DNA of 64,000 nt from Curvibacter gracilis ATCC BAA-807 (GTDB lineage: Bacteria > Pseudomonadota > Gammaproteobacteria > Burkholderiales > Burkholderiaceae_C), in assembly GCF_000518645.1 (NCBI RefSeq), contig NZ_JADZ01000024.1, positions 1 through 64,000 of the forward strand, in the 5' to 3' direction. Each line of letters starts with the position of its first letter. Position 1 is the stretch's first letter. The position numbers and the translations under genes were made by a program. Below are positions 19,801 to 28,822 of this stretch, piece after piece. The notes beneath the pieces are model-generated. The model was not told where the DNA came from. It ran no database searches and worked only from the letters and a program-made list of their open reading frames with translations.

Positions 19801-20127
19801 CTTGAATTGCACGGTGGCCACGACCAAGCCGGGGCGCGACACCGAGGTGACATGCTCGACGCCGGCCATCTGGGCCAGCACCTGCTCGGCCGGCGTGGCC
19901 ACCATCTGCTCGACATCGGCCACGCTGGCCCCCGGGAAGGGAATCAGCACGTTGGCCATGGTGACGTTGATCTGGGGTTCTTCCTCGCGCGGCGTGACCA
20001 ACACGGCGAACAGGCCCAGCAACAGGGCCACCAGGGCAAGAAGGGGGGTGATCTGAGCGCTTTGGAACAGCGCCGCGGTGCGGCCCGCCAGACCCAGGCG
20101 GGGGGTGTCATGCTGGGGGTGTTTCAT
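16861..20127 (-). CDS. RND-family efflux pump permease
   Basis: An inner-membrane proton-driven pump of 1088 residues, the normal length of AcrB/CusA-like proteins. It has an N-terminal helix (ITPLLALVALLLGLFAVLV), two large periplasmic loops and paired sets of transmembrane helices. The proton-relay region ILVDDAIVVVENIHRH and a second NSILLVDFIH segment are present. The ATG at 20127 follows the adaptor stop by one base. Substrate class is not clear from motifs; the operon with rhodaneses, OsmC and DUF2892 points to a sulfur compound or thiol-reactive toxicant rather than a classical drug. Confidence 0.9.
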   Translation of the reverse strand: MKHPQHDTPRLGLAGRTAALFQSAQITPLLALVALLLGLFAVLVTPREEEPQINVTMANVLIPFPGASVADVEQMVATPAEQVLAQMAGVEHVTSVSRPGLVVATVQFKVGVSRTEALVRLHDTVRSHSDWLPPGLGVLEPLIKPKGIDDVPIVSLTLYSPDPAIGAYDLERVAHSLELELKRVPGTREVRPLGGPGHAVQVQLDVARLAARGVTVDDLRRALQGANQGAPLGDLLQANQALALEAGPYLGSAREVADLVVAVREGRPVFLRDVAEVRDGAPAATSLVWHGLGTGQGTDAKAVGSEYPAVTLAITKKPGENAIDVANGVMARVAQLRNTLIPEAVQVAETRNYGATANDKAQKLIQKLLFATASVVALVFIALGRREAAIVGSAVILTLTVTLFASWAWGFTLNRVSLFALIFSIGILVDDAIVVVENIHRHQLLHPGKTLAELIPGAVDEVGGPTILATFTVIAALLPMAFVSGLMGPYMSPIPINASMGMLLSLLIAFIVTPWLSRLWMKPHASSSGAASAQGSATGLASRLEQGFHRVFTPLLDDQRGARNRRLLGLAVAGLIALSVALPVAGLVVLKMLPFDNKSEFQVVVDLPAGTPVEQTAAVLHELGAFLAQQPEVTDYQAYAGTAAPINFNGLVRQYDLRASSELGDLQVNLVDKHHRSEQSHAMATRLRPALQQIGQQFGAKVKVVEVPPGPPVLAPLVAEIYGPTAEGRLSLARQVRAIFEKTDSVVDVDDSSIAAAPRKLVLIDRQKAAAAGVPQAAIVATLRAGLSGEAATYLHDASKYPTPVLLRLPPERQGDLDALLQLQVRGPSGRPVAIRELVRLSDSLREQPVYHKDLQPVNFVIGDMAGRIDSPLYGLFKMRGDIQALVPPGGGALQEYFIQAPAESQRDYALKWDGEWQITYETFRDMGAAYGVGLILIYLLVVAQFGSYLTPLIIMAPIPLTIIGVMPGHALLGAQYTATSMIGMIALAGIIVRNSILLVDFIHLQVNEGMPFKQAIVHSAVTRAQPILLTGLAAMLGAFFILDDPIFNGLAISLIFGIGVSTLLTLVLIPTLYYAAYRRRFAASSST

Positions 20128-20128
20128 G

Positions 20129-21175
20129 TCAGCGCACCTGAGCCGCTGCCTGGGGATCGAGCGCCACGGATTCGCCCTCGCGCAGGCCTGACAACACTTC
20201 CACCTGATCGCCACGGGCTTCGCCCAGGCGCACCTGGCGCAAGTGTGGGCGTCCGTCTGGCGTCATCGCATACACAACCCACAACTCAGCCCGCCGCAAA
20301 ATCGCAGCACTCGGAACGAAGAGCCTCGGAGTTGCCTCTTTGGGCGTGCGTCCGGGCAACGAGATTCGCGCAAAACTTCCTGGAGCCAACGATGCCTGCA
20401 TTTCTGGCGGCAAAGCAGCGCGTACGATTCGAGTGTGACTGCCTGCATCAAGCGCCGGAAGCAATTGCCACTTGCTGACTTGGAAATCTGGAAGGCCATC
20501 GATCCCAATGGTTAACGATGCATCAGACTTCAACGCCGAACTCACAGACTCAGGAACATTGGAGCTGATCCGCAACGTACTGGGATCGTAGATGGTTAAC
20601 AAGGGTTTACCGGGCTGAGCCAAATCCCCAAGTGACACGGGAACCTCACTGACGACTCCTGCATAAGGCGCAGACAGAGTGTAGTAAGTGGTCTGAGTCG
20701 TCGCTGCGCCGACTTGAGCTGCAAGAGCGCGAACTTGAGCTTGAGCCGTTTCTAGAGCTACTCGAGTGCGTTCAACAGCGGCTTGACTGATGTACTGCTT
20801 TTCAAACAACGCTTGTTGCCGCTTGAGGTCCCGATCTGCCAACGCGGCTTGAGCTCGAGCAGCCTCAAGTTGGGCGTGGTTTGACTCGACCCCCGATTGA
20901 GCGGTCCTAGCATCCAGACGGATCAGTACCTGACCGGCCTTGACACGATCACCTGCCTTGACGGCCAAGCTCACAATCGCGCCAGGAACTTGGGCAGCCA
21001 CCATAGTTTGACGGCCAGCTTCAACAACAGCATCCAGTGTTGTGCTTTGCGCATTGCCAACGATGACCTGAACGGGTGCAACACGCAAAGCAGAGGCCGT
21101 CACAGCTTCTGCCGCAACCGCTGAAGCTGTGAGTGCGAAGGAGAAGGTTGCGCAGACGAAAAGACGATGTCTCAT
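20129..21175 (-). CDS. RND efflux periplasmic adaptor
   Basis: A 348-residue membrane fusion protein with signal peptide (FVCATFSFALTASAVAAEA), lipoyl half-motifs (IVSLAVKAGDRVKAGQVL and APYAGVVSEV), an intervening alpha-hairpin rich in A/Q/R (about 80-150) and beta-barrel domains ending in the typical LREGESVALDP. It is the first gene of the minus-strand sulfur/efflux operon. It faces the ArsR-family gene across a 135-bp divergent promoter, so it is probably repressed by that regulator. Confidence 0.88.
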   Translation of the reverse strand: MRHRLFVCATFSFALTASAVAAEAVTASALRVAPVQVIVGNAQSTTLDAVVEAGRQTMVAAQVPGAIVSLAVKAGDRVKAGQVLIRLDARTAQSGVESNHAQLEAARAQAALADRDLKRQQALFEKQYISQAAVERTRVALETAQAQVRALAAQVGAATTQTTYYTLSAPYAGVVSEVPVSLGDLAQPGKPLLTIYDPSTLRISSNVPESVSSALKSDASLTIGIDGLPDFQVSKWQLLPALDAGSHTRIVRAALPPEMQASLAPGSFARISLPGRTPKEATPRLFVPSAAILRRAELWVVYAMTPDGRPHLRQVRLGEARGDQVEVLSGLREGESVALDPQAAAQVR

Positions 21176-21225
21176 GAGTTGGAGCCTCTTGTAACGGTCT
21201 AGCCTTGCTATTTGCCTTGGCTATT

Positions 21226-21253
21226 ATTTAGCTATTTAGTAAAATAAGCAAAT
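21226..21253. promoter_or_regulatory. Candidate ArsR-family operator at the efflux operon
   Basis: ATTTAGCTATTT (21226-21237) and AAATAAGCAAAT (21242-21253) form an inverted repeat matching at 9 of 12 positions around a 4-bp centre. It lies between the divergent adaptor and ArsR genes. Its sequence differs from the 8.26-kb operator, so the two regulators probably have distinct targets. Confidence 0.6.
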
Positions 21254-21310
21254 GATACAATACTCCAGCATCAAATGCACAGTTGATGTGCTCAACAGGA
21301 TCTGAACAAG

Positions 21311-21649
21311 ATGGAACACATGCCGCAAGAGGCGTTAGAAGAGGTTGCTGCCTACTTTCAGGTGTTGTCCGAACCTACTCGCCTACAACTGTTGAATCTG
21401 CTGCGGGGAGGAGAGCGCAACGTGGGCGACCTTGCCCAAGCATGTGGTTTCACAGCAGCAAATATCTCTCGACACCTCAGCCACTTGACCAAGCAAGGGT
21501 TGGTCAACCGCGAAGCGCGGGGCACCAGCGTCTACTACCGCATCGCTGATGAGTCGGTGTACGAACTTTGCGAGTTCGTGTGCGGAAATATTGCTCGGTC
21601 TTATGAACGAGCTCAAAAGCGTCAGCACATCTTTGTGGCTCGGCAATAG
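21311..21649 (+). CDS. ArsR-family transcriptional regulator
   Basis: A 112-residue winged-helix repressor: QVLSEPTRLQLLNLLRGGE (helix region), ANISRHLSHLTKQGL (recognition helix) and TSVYYRI (wing). Cysteines are at 45, 87 and 91; the last two are in ELCEFVC near the C-terminus. This spacing differs from the SqrR/BigR pair, so it may sense a metal, arsenic-like ion or a sulfur species by another arrangement. It is divergent from the RND/rhodanese operon and most likely controls it. The ribosome-binding site is weak and distant. Confidence 0.85.
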   Translation: MEHMPQEALEEVAAYFQVLSEPTRLQLLNLLRGGERNVGDLAQACGFTAANISRHLSHLTKQGLVNREARGTSVYYRIADESVYELCEFVCGNIARSYERAQKRQHIFVARQ

Positions 21650-21883
21650 GATGAAAAACCTGCTCAGTGCCGTATCAACGAGACCGGTGATGATTGAGAC
21701 ACTGTGACCTTAACCACTGTGCGAAGCAAACACCTATCAGAGACTCAATCGATTGAAGTACCTGCAGGCAACAACGGCGATGTCAAAGCCGCCGAAGATT
21801 TCTACTTCTGAACGCTGCTAAAACTGGTATGGAGCCAAACCTGCCAGTGCTACTTTTTAAGCTGTTATTGGATGGGGATTCAC

Positions 21884-23443
21884 ATGCGCGTCAATTTGCC
21901 GGTCTCGCAGCACGAGTACGTGTTCGATGACGATCAACTGCTGGTGTCCACCACCGATACGCGGGGCGTCATCACCCACTGCAACCCGGCCTTTGTGCTG
22001 GTCAGCGGCTTCACCTACGACGAACTGATCGGTCAGCCCCACAACCTGATCCGCCACCCGGACATGCCGTCGGCGGCCTTCAAGGACATGTGGGCCACGA
22101 TTGGCCGGGGGCGCCCCTGGACAGGGCTGGTGAAAAACCGACGCCAGAACGGTGACCATTACTGGGTGTATGCCAATGTGACCCCGGTGATGTCCAATGG
22201 CAAACCCACCGGCTACATGTCGGTGCGTATCAAACCCACCCGCGAGCAGGTACAGGAGGCCGAGCGCCTTTATGAGCAACTGCGCCGCGACGAGGAGCAA
22301 GGCCGTGCCACGGTGCTGTTGCGCAGCGGCAAGGTGATCAGCCGAGACTGGGGTTCCCGCCTGCTGCGCCTGACCCGCCTGGACTTGCCCAGCACCCTGG
22401 GGCTGTGGTTGTTTTTGATGGCCTGCGGGGTCATGCTGCCCGATCTCACGGAGGTGTCGGCAGGCATGGCAATGGGCATCCGTCTGGCCGTGATGCTGCT
22501 GGGCGGCGCTGGGGTGGTGGCCTGGTTCCATGCGCGGGTCAGCCGCAGCCTGGATGAGGCGGTACGCTTTGCGGGCGATCTGTCGGGCTGCAATCTGTCC
22601 ACTTCGGTGGCGGTCAATTATCCCGAGCCCTTGGGAGGGTTGATGCAGCGCTTGCAGCAGATCCAGGTCAACCTCAAGGCCGTGGTGGGTGATGTGCGCT
22701 TTGAGGTTGCGGGCTTCACTCAGGCCGCCAGTGAAATTGCCCAGGGGGCTGACGACTTGTCCGGCCGCACCGAGACCCAGGCCAGCAGCCTGCAGGAGAC
22801 AGCCGCTTCCATGGAGGAGATTTCCAGCACCGTGCGTCAGACGGCCGACACCTCGGGCAAGGTGTCGCATGAAAGCGAGCAAAGTCTGGCCCTGGCGGAG
22901 CGGGGCGGGGTGGCCATGCGTGAGGCTGCCGAGGCCATTGGCACCATCGAGCGTTCATCGACCAAGATGAGCGAGATCATCGGTGTGATCGAAGGCATTG
23001 CGTTTCAGACCAACATCCTGGCGCTCAACGCAGCGGTCGAGGCCGCCCGTGCGGGTGAGCAGGGGCGGGGCTTTGCCGTGGTGGCCTCTGAGGTGCGGGC
23101 CCTGGCCCAGCGCAGTGCCACGGCCGCCAAGGAGATCCGGGAACTGATCGGGAACTCGGCCCAGCAAGTGGGGGACGGGGCCCGCCAGGTGCAGGGCGTG
23201 GGCCACACCATCGACGAGGTGGTGGCCTCGGTGTCGCGGGTCAGTACCCTGGTGGGGCAGATCAGTGCGGCGGCCCGCGAGCAGTCGACCGGCCTGTCCC
23301 AGATCAACGAGGCCGTGACCCAACTCGATGTGACCACGCAGCAGAATGCCGCCTTGGTGGAAGAGTCTGCGGCGGCGGCCCAGACCCTGAGCCAGAGTGC
23401 GCGCTCTTTGCAGCGCTCGGTCAGCGTGTTCCGGCTCAACTGA
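21884..23443 (+). CDS. aer: Aer-like PAS-domain chemoreceptor
   Basis: A 519-residue receptor. An N-terminal PAS domain (about 10-120: [37 protein letters not shown]) resembles the FAD-binding PAS of Aer. It is followed by two closely spaced membrane helices (about 165-220), a short linker and a signalling hairpin with [20 protein letters not shown]. It lacks a periplasmic sensor, as in Aer, which senses redox or energy state. The ATG at 21884 after GGGG is chosen over the in-frame ATG 12 bases earlier. It does not end in the NWxxF pentapeptide used for CheR/CheB binding. Confidence 0.87.
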   Translation: MRVNLPVSQHEYVFDDDQLLVSTTDTRGVITHCNPAFVLVSGFTYDELIGQPHNLIRHPDMPSAAFKDMWATIGRGRPWTGLVKNRRQNGDHYWVYANVTPVMSNGKPTGYMSVRIKPTREQVQEAERLYEQLRRDEEQGRATVLLRSGKVISRDWGSRLLRLTRLDLPSTLGLWLFLMACGVMLPDLTEVSAGMAMGIRLAVMLLGGAGVVAWFHARVSRSLDEAVRFAGDLSGCNLSTSVAVNYPEPLGGLMQRLQQIQVNLKAVVGDVRFEVAGFTQAASEIAQGADDLSGRTETQASSLQETAASMEEISSTVRQTADTSGKVSHESEQSLALAERGGVAMREAAEAIGTIERSSTKMSEIIGVIEGIAFQTNILALNAAVEAARAGEQGRGFAVVASEVRALAQRSATAAKEIRELIGNSAQQVGDGARQVQGVGHTIDEVVASVSRVSTLVGQISAAAREQSTGLSQINEAVTQLDVTTQQNAALVEESAAAAQTLSQSARSLQRSVSVFRLN

Positions 23444-23725
23444 GGCTGGCCGGCCCTGCCGCCGGCTTCATTGGCGTGCCGTGCGGGTGTTGGCTGGCAA
23501 AGCCTGGGGGTGGCTGGTGCGGAATGGGTTGATGTCCAGGCCCCCGCGCCGCGTGTAGCGGGCGTACACCGACAGCTTGATCGGTTGCAGGTGTGTATTG
23601 AATCTGATTCCTGGGGTTGCACCTAGATGCCTGCGGGGCCCGATTGCAGTGTGCGTCCAGTTGACCCAACTTGACCAGCCGCGCGCAACTCATTTGGACT
23701 GCAGGTGTGCTCCGATGGAGGCCAT

Positions 23726-23840
23726 TCACTCAACGAAGTTAAGGCAGGCCAGCCGCTGCAGCACGTCGCGCAGGTAGGCCCAGGGATCGCGCCCATTGAG
23801 TCGTGCTGACAGCACCAAGCACGTCACCATTGCGTTCACT
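23726..23840 (-). pseudogene. IS66-family transposase C-terminal scrap
   Basis: The minus strand reads LSARLNGRDPWAYLRDVLQRLA before a stop. This is the characteristic C-terminus of IS66 TnpC (S-A-[KR]-L-N-G-x-[DE]-P-x-A-[YW]-L). About 35 codons are recognisable; the rest of the element is absent. It marks a recombination point next to the chimeric beta-propeller gene. Confidence 0.7.
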
Positions 23841-24418
23841 GCTTCATACCCAAGAGTCGACGCTGGAAATCTAGGGAAAAGATGTACGGCTCTGCACCTC
23901 AACCGCAGAGGGACTGGCTTTTCTGACTCCGGTGGCAGAGAAGCCAGTGGTCTTGGGATTTCCGAGAGCAAGCTCGCTGGAATCCAGTGTGGATGCAGCC
24001 TTCTAAACGTTCCCAATTGCACCAAAAACACTGGGGCACTGATGAGGTCATCCGGTCTTGAAAGCCTGTCGAACAAGCTAGGCCCCGGCCTGCGGGTGAC
24101 TCATTCCAGAGACGCAAGGCGCACTGGTGGTAGGCCGCTGCAGGAAACCTCCTGCGGCGCGCTCGGTTGACGTGCGAGCCAAATGCCCCCGCAATCCCGT
24201 ATCCAGTGACCGTTATCTTTTGCAATCTTTCTCGTGAGGGCTTTGTTACAAACGCGCCCGGCTGCTGGACAGCGTCGATGACGTCCAAGCCCTAAGCGGG
24301 TGCGAAAGCTGCACCCTTTGACACGATTGAAAGACAACGATGAATCGTAGCCTTCATCCGGGCTGCCGCCTGGCTCCCGGTTGCCAACATTTGGGCAGGA
24401 GGCCGCAACTTCCGTCCC
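23841..24418. other. Non-coding stretch between IS66 scrap and propeller gene
   Basis: I find no convincing gene on either strand. The frames are short and lack motifs. The promoter and start region of the following propeller gene should lie near 24.3-24.4 kb. Confidence 0.35.
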
Positions 24419-25492
24419 GTGGCCATGTTGGTGCTACTCGCGGGCCTGGCCCTCGGTGTACAGGCTGCGCCCTATGCCTATCTCACCACCTCGGGGGCGA
24501 ACGTGTCCGCCTTTGACTTGGCAACCAACACGGTGGAGCGGACGTTGACTTTGCCAGGATCTGCCGGCACAGGCGTGGCTGTCAACCGGCAGGGCACTCG
24601 GGTGTACCTGGCCGGAGTTCCGAGCCGTGGCATCCAGATCCCCTCGTTGCATGTGATCGACGCCACCACCAACACGGTTCTGCCCTCGATTGCATTGAAT
24701 GGCCCCTCGGGCGCCCAGTGGAGTGGCGTCGCAGTCAACCCTGCTGGCGATCGTATCTACGTGGCCCAACCGACAGGTCGCTACATCGCCGTTGTGGACC
24801 CTGGCACCAGCCAGGTTCTGACGACAATTGCCGTCTCAGGCAGTCCTGCCAACCTGGCGCTTAACGCTTCAGGAACACGCCTGTACGTGGCCAATGCGAG
24901 CAGCGGCGCTGGGGACAGCGTACTGGTCCTAGACACTCAGACTTACGCCACGATCGCGACAGTGCCGGTCACTTCAGGCCCGTCGGATCTAAGCTTCAAC
25001 CCCCAAGGCACTCGCCTGTACGTGACCCATCCTCAGTTCAACACGGTCTCAGTGGTTGATACCACCACCAACACCCTTGTGACCTCCCTGTCCATGGGCT
25101 TTTCTCCGACAGCGCTGGTGGTGAGCCGTGACGGAAGCAAGGTTTACGTGAGCGATTACACCTATGCCAGTGCCTCAGTCGCGGTCATCGACGCAACCAC
25201 CAACACCGTGGTGCGCAGCATCCCGGTGGGCCGCCGTTCCACTGGGATTGGTATCTCGCCGGATGGCCGGCGGGTGCTGGTGAGCAACTTCATTTCAGGG
25301 AATGTGTCTTTGATTGACACGGCCAGTCGCCTGGCCGGTCAGCAGGGGACGGTTACCCGCGAGAACCTGGCCGTGATGATCAGTCGTGTGCGTCGCAAGA
25401 TCGCTCTGAAATTGGGGGCGGACGACGTGATCAAGGCCAGCCGCGGCTATGGCTACAGGCTCAGTCGGTCAGTGGTGGTCATCTCACATTAA
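24419..25492 (+). CDS. YVTN beta-propeller fused to a partial winged-helix domain
   Basis: A 357-residue frame. After a signal-like hydrophobic start (MLVLLAGLALGVQAA) come repeated propeller blades with the pattern DATTNTV...S and G[TD]R[LV]Y[VL]...P, about six copies between residues 20 and 300, as in secreted YncE/YVTN proteins. From about residue 303 the sequence changes abruptly to GTVTRENLAVMISRVRRKI and ASRGYGYRLS, the recognition helix and wing of an OmpR-type trans_reg_C domain lacking its first helices. An exported propeller ending in half a DNA-binding domain is unlikely to be functional as a regulator, so this looks like a recombination chimera. The start (GTG 24419 or ATG 24425) is uncertain. 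Confidence 0.7.
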   Translation: MAMLVLLAGLALGVQAAPYAYLTTSGANVSAFDLATNTVERTLTLPGSAGTGVAVNRQGTRVYLAGVPSRGIQIPSLHVIDATTNTVLPSIALNGPSGAQWSGVAVNPAGDRIYVAQPTGRYIAVVDPGTSQVLTTIAVSGSPANLALNASGTRLYVANASSGAGDSVLVLDTQTYATIATVPVTSGPSDLSFNPQGTRLYVTHPQFNTVSVVDTTTNTLVTSLSMGFSPTALVVSRDGSKVYVSDYTYASASVAVIDATTNTVVRSIPVGRRSTGIGISPDGRRVLVSNFISGNVSLIDTASRLAGQQGTVTRENLAVMISRVRRKIALKLGADDVIKASRGYGYRLSRSVVVISH

Positions 25493-25594
25493 GAGTCTCT
25501 GCGCTATCAGCTCGGAGGAGTCTGCGTCAACGGATTCCGACCAACGAGTTGGAGCATCCGCGCACCGTTGATGAGGACTTGGGGCGTCGCACGG

Positions 25595-25894
25595 TCATTC
25601 GCTGTCTTTCTTGATGGTGCGGGTATGCACCGAGCGGACCTTTGGCAAGTAGTGATGGATGGCAGCCTCAACAGCCTGCGCCTGAGACTTGGTCACCTCA
25701 AGCACCATGCGGATACCCAGTTCATCAAGCACCTTGAGAACACGCCCGAACTGCACGGTTTCTTTGCCTTTTTCCAGATCGCGCAGGAACACATGGCTCA
25801 CGTCCGGAACATCGTCCTGACGGATGCCGTCGACCCCTCGCATCGCACGAATGGAAACACCAACGCTTTCAACTGACTCTACCGCTAATCGCAA
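25595..25894 (-). CDS. HipB/y4mF-like helix-turn-helix protein
   Basis: An approximately 99-residue frame containing a helix-turn-helix (IRQDDVPDVSHVFLRDLEKG, then VQFGRVLKVLDELGIRM). This layout is seen in HipB-like antitoxins and y4mF regulators. The start is uncertain: the track-length frame begins with TTG and lacks a good ribosome-binding site. No HipA or other toxin is encoded downstream, where the chimeric propeller gene ends. It may be an orphan antitoxin or a remnant regulator. Confidence 0.6.
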   Translation of the reverse strand: MRLAVESVESVGVSIRAMRGVDGIRQDDVPDVSHVFLRDLEKGKETVQFGRVLKVLDELGIRMVLEVTKSQAQAVEAAIHHYLPKVRSVHTRTIKKDSE

Positions 25895-26060
25895 CGCTTA
25901 TTTCGATTTTATCGATGCCGGATGCGATGCACGAGGCAGTCGAAGCGTACGATTAGTTTTCAGCACATCTGGGAGGCTTTAGGGTTGAAACGAATCAAAC
26001 ACTTCGATTTCCGCCCTTCCAGAAGCCTTGAAATGCAAGCCAATCGCCGGCGCGCGCTCT

Positions 26061-27311
26061 CTAGACTTGGCTCCAAAACGAGGTCTTGCGCCCATGTTGC
26101 TGGCGAAGGGTAGCCTCGAATTCAGCGTGCGAAGGCACCAAGCGCTGGGCCTCGGCAGCCTTCAATGCCAACTCACGCAGTCGCTTCAAGTACCTCGCCC
26201 CGTGTCCATAAGCCTTGTTGTATCCCCGCTCCAAGATCGCGGTCAGCAACGCCCTATAGACCAAAGACTCAGGAACCGCCCTGCCATGCTGGCTAAATGC
26301 CCGCGCAATCGACAACATCCTGTCGTAGTCCTGGCCATCCAAAGCCGTTGCGCGCTGAATGACCATGGTCTCCGCAGCGTCGACTTCATCCAAAGCCAGA
26401 AGGACTGCTGCCCCTGCGGCCACCGCTTTTGCTTGCTGAGCGATCTCAGAGGCAAGACTCCGCGCCTGCTGTTTGTCTTCATCTGAAACGTGCTTGAGCC
26501 AATTTTTCAACTCGAAGACATTCGGATTGGCTTCGAACAGACCCTGTCGGAGTGGAATGCTGTCTTCCAGACGGCCGAGATTTTCCAGGGCATCGGCCTT
26601 CATTGCCTTTCGCGTCGACTCCATGTGGCCCCAGTCGCCTTCAAGCCACTTCAATGCCCCCTGTGGATTGCCCACATCCAGAAAGGCCTGTGCGAAGGAC
26701 TGCAACTGCAGCGCATTGGGATCCGGACTGTAAGCGAGCACAGCGCGGATTTTTATCTCGGGGTCACGGAGTGCTTCTGACAACAGCGATAACGCTGCGG
26801 AAAGCTTGAACACCTGAGTGGCCTTGGGACTTCCGGCTTTGAGATGGCAGGCAACCTGCCCCATTGAATTTTCGAACTTGGCTGCAAGGACGCGTAAACC
26901 CTGCTCATCCAAAACAAGGTCTGCCTGCCGGAGCAACTCCTCCCGACCTCCGTATTGGTCCGCCAGGAACAACTTGGCCATCCGTGTTGCTAGCTGGTCC
27001 GAATCCAGTCCACTTTGGGCAGCGGCTTTCAACCAATGGCGGCAAGCAGATCGCATCGCCATGCCAATATCCCCGCCGGAATCGTCAGCATGCTCAAACC
27101 AATGCTGATCCAGTTCAATGAACCGCCCAAACAGATCCATGGCGACTGCCGAGTCTCTTGGCTGCACCTCAGCCGCGACTTCGTCCAACCACGTTGCTAA
27201 TTTTTGCCCGTAGGCCGAGACCTCGGCATACCCGTGGTATGTGGAGGAGCGCCGCCAAGCGTTCAGGGTCTTTAAGAACTCAGCGCTCAACGCGCCAAGG
27301 TTGCTACTCAT
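26061..27311 (-). CDS. DUF6880-like protein, 5' end replaced by an IS derivative
   Basis: A 416-residue soluble, alpha-helical, repeat-like protein (TPR/HEAT-like appearance, many Leu/Ala pairs). The C-terminal part, YRALLTAILERGYNKAYGH, ARYLKRLRELA and QQHGRKTSFW, matches the DUF6880 family, usually found C-terminal to SWIM zinc-finger domains. The SWIM part is absent. The first usable ATG is at 27311, only six bases from the end of an IS3-type derivative at 27317, so the natural N-terminus has probably been removed. Expression, if any, would start within or across the IS. Function of the family is unknown. Confidence 0.6.
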   Translation of the reverse strand: MSSNLGALSAEFLKTLNAWRRSSTYHGYAEVSAYGQKLATWLDEVAAEVQPRDSAVAMDLFGRFIELDQHWFEHADDSGGDIGMAMRSACRHWLKAAAQSGLDSDQLATRMAKLFLADQYGGREELLRQADLVLDEQGLRVLAAKFENSMGQVACHLKAGSPKATQVFKLSAALSLLSEALRDPEIKIRAVLAYSPDPNALQLQSFAQAFLDVGNPQGALKWLEGDWGHMESTRKAMKADALENLGRLEDSIPLRQGLFEANPNVFELKNWLKHVSDEDKQQARSLASEIAQQAKAVAAGAAVLLALDEVDAAETMVIQRATALDGQDYDRMLSIARAFSQHGRAVPESLVYRALLTAILERGYNKAYGHGARYLKRLRELALKAAEAQRLVPSHAEFEATLRQQHGRKTSFWSQV

Positions 27312-27316
27312 CTGAA

Positions 27317-27948
27317 TGGAATTGCCCCCATATGACTGGACACGGTCTATTCGCAATTAAGCGCCTGGCCGTTTGACTGGCTCAGGCACTGGCGATGTTG
27401 CCTCAATTCACGCGGTGAGCGCATTTTCAGGCCCGAATGGGGATGCACCTCATTGAAGTGCTCGAACGCCGCTGGCAACTGGGCCAGAACCCGTGTGGCA
27501 TCGCTAAGGTCCATTCTGCTCACGTAATCGCGCCGGAAGGTCTTCACGAAACTCTCTGCCATGCCGTTGCTTTGTGGGCTGCATACCGGCGTGTTGACGG
27601 GCTTCAAACCCAGTGAACGAGCAATTCGACGCGTGTCTTGGGAGATGTAGGCTCCACCGTTGTCCGTTAAAAACTCCAACTGATGATCCTCGGGAATGGC
27701 CTCCACTGCGCCAAAGCGCTTTTCCACAGCTTCGATAAGCATCTCTTGAACTGGCACCCCCAGCAGCCCCCTGCCTGACCAGGCGCGCCATGGAATTGCA
27801 CCCGTATGACCGGACACGGTCTATTCGCAATTGAGCGCCTGGCCGTTTGACCTCTACTGACTCCGTATGCCTATTCGTATTCACAGTCCTACTCCTATCT
27901 TCAAAGATAAGCGATGGACCGTGTCCTGTCATTCAGGGGGCCGTTTCA
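27317..27948 (-). mobile_element. Internally deleted IS3-family (IS2-like) element with duplicated right end
   Basis: Terminal repeats: TGGAATTGCCCCC at 27317 and its partner TGAAACGGCCCCC (complement, ending 27948), both continuing into GACACGG. Reading the minus strand there is a left end, the first codons of an OrfA (GTG start, NTNRHTESVEV), then a jump into the last codons of OrfB plus a right end (27789-27863), then a second partial OrfB and a second right end (27317-27380). The two right ends are about 60-bp direct repeats. This is a deletion derivative produced by nested or tandem copies. It cannot transpose by itself. Confidence 0.8.
27347..27815 (-). pseudogene. IS2-group transposase OrfB, C-terminal part
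   Basis: About 140 codons of the integrase core remain: EFLTDNGGAYIS (second catalytic Asp), SPQSNGMAESFVKTFRRDYV (catalytic Glu) and the C-terminal HFNEVHPHSGLKMRSPREL. The N-terminal half, including the first catalytic Asp, is missing. A related but more decayed copy lies at 41.5-41.8 kb. Confidence 0.85.
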
Positions 27949-28022
27949 GAAATTTGGTCCTAATGTCGCACGACGAGCATGGATAGAATTTGACCATCTC
28001 GTTCACAACACCGGGTACCACC

Positions 28023-28652
28023 ATGGCAATAGCATCGCAAACCTTGTCTCAGCTGCAGGCTGCTGGCTCAGCAGTAAACACTGCAGCTCTTGCTTTGCAA
28101 CAGGAGCTGCAGGCTCATTCCCAAGCGCTCATGGATCAGATGGCACTACAGCCCTTTGGCCCTGAGGCAGACGGGGCATACCAGCAGATGAAGCAGGTAG
28201 CACGTCTAGTGCACGAGATGAATTCCCTGGAGCAGCAACTCAAAGCGATCTATCTAGACGCGGCACAAAGAAGCCAACCAGATATTCCGGTGATGCCCGC
28301 CCTGCCCTCTGCGAGTCGCCAACGGCGTCTTGCCCGCAAGACGGATATCGCAACATATGAACCCGTTGAAGATGCGAAAGTTGTGGAAGTCAAGACCGCG
28401 AAATCCGAAGGGCGCCAAAAGAATTTGAAGCCCGCCGATGCGCCAAAGGCTCAGAAATCCAAATTAAGCAACACCGATCGACTGCATGCTGCATTCAAGA
28501 AACTGCTGGGCAAGAAAGCCAAGGCCGTCGGACACGCTGAGCTGAGTGGTCTCAGCGGTTTGCCTCGGGGCTCCATCGGTGCCTCAATCAAAAAGCTGAT
28601 AGAAGCACAAAAGCTCGCCGTTGATGCGGATGGCGTTTACCGGTTGATTTGA
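28023..28652 (+). CDS. Hypothetical protein with helical N-terminus and winged-helix-like C-terminus
   Basis: A 209-residue protein. Residues about 5-80 are Ala/Gln-rich and probably coiled-coil. The middle is Lys-rich and charged (about 100-150). The end, DRLHAAFKKLLGKKAKAV, then LSGLPRGSIGASIKKLIEAQ and DGVYRLI, has the helix-helix-helix-wing pattern of a small winged-helix DNA-binding domain. It starts just beyond the left end of the IS2-like derivative. No family assignment; a DNA-binding or nucleoid-associated role is a guess from the C-terminus and basic linker. Confidence 0.6.
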   Translation: MAIASQTLSQLQAAGSAVNTAALALQQELQAHSQALMDQMALQPFGPEADGAYQQMKQVARLVHEMNSLEQQLKAIYLDAAQRSQPDIPVMPALPSASRQRRLARKTDIATYEPVEDAKVVEVKTAKSEGRQKNLKPADAPKAQKSKLSNTDRLHAAFKKLLGKKAKAVGHAELSGLSGLPRGSIGASIKKLIEAQKLAVDADGVYRLI

Positions 28653-28822
28653 GCCTCACTGTTCCGGTAGTTTTCCTGAGGCGACCTTGGCATTGTGCAC
28701 TCGGGCTTTCAGCGCTCACGATAAATGTGATCATGTCCCGCATCTCTTGCCGGAGATCGTGATGGATCTGACAATTCCGCTAGACAATGGATCTCATCTC
28801 CTTGACTGATTTCCATTGAACA

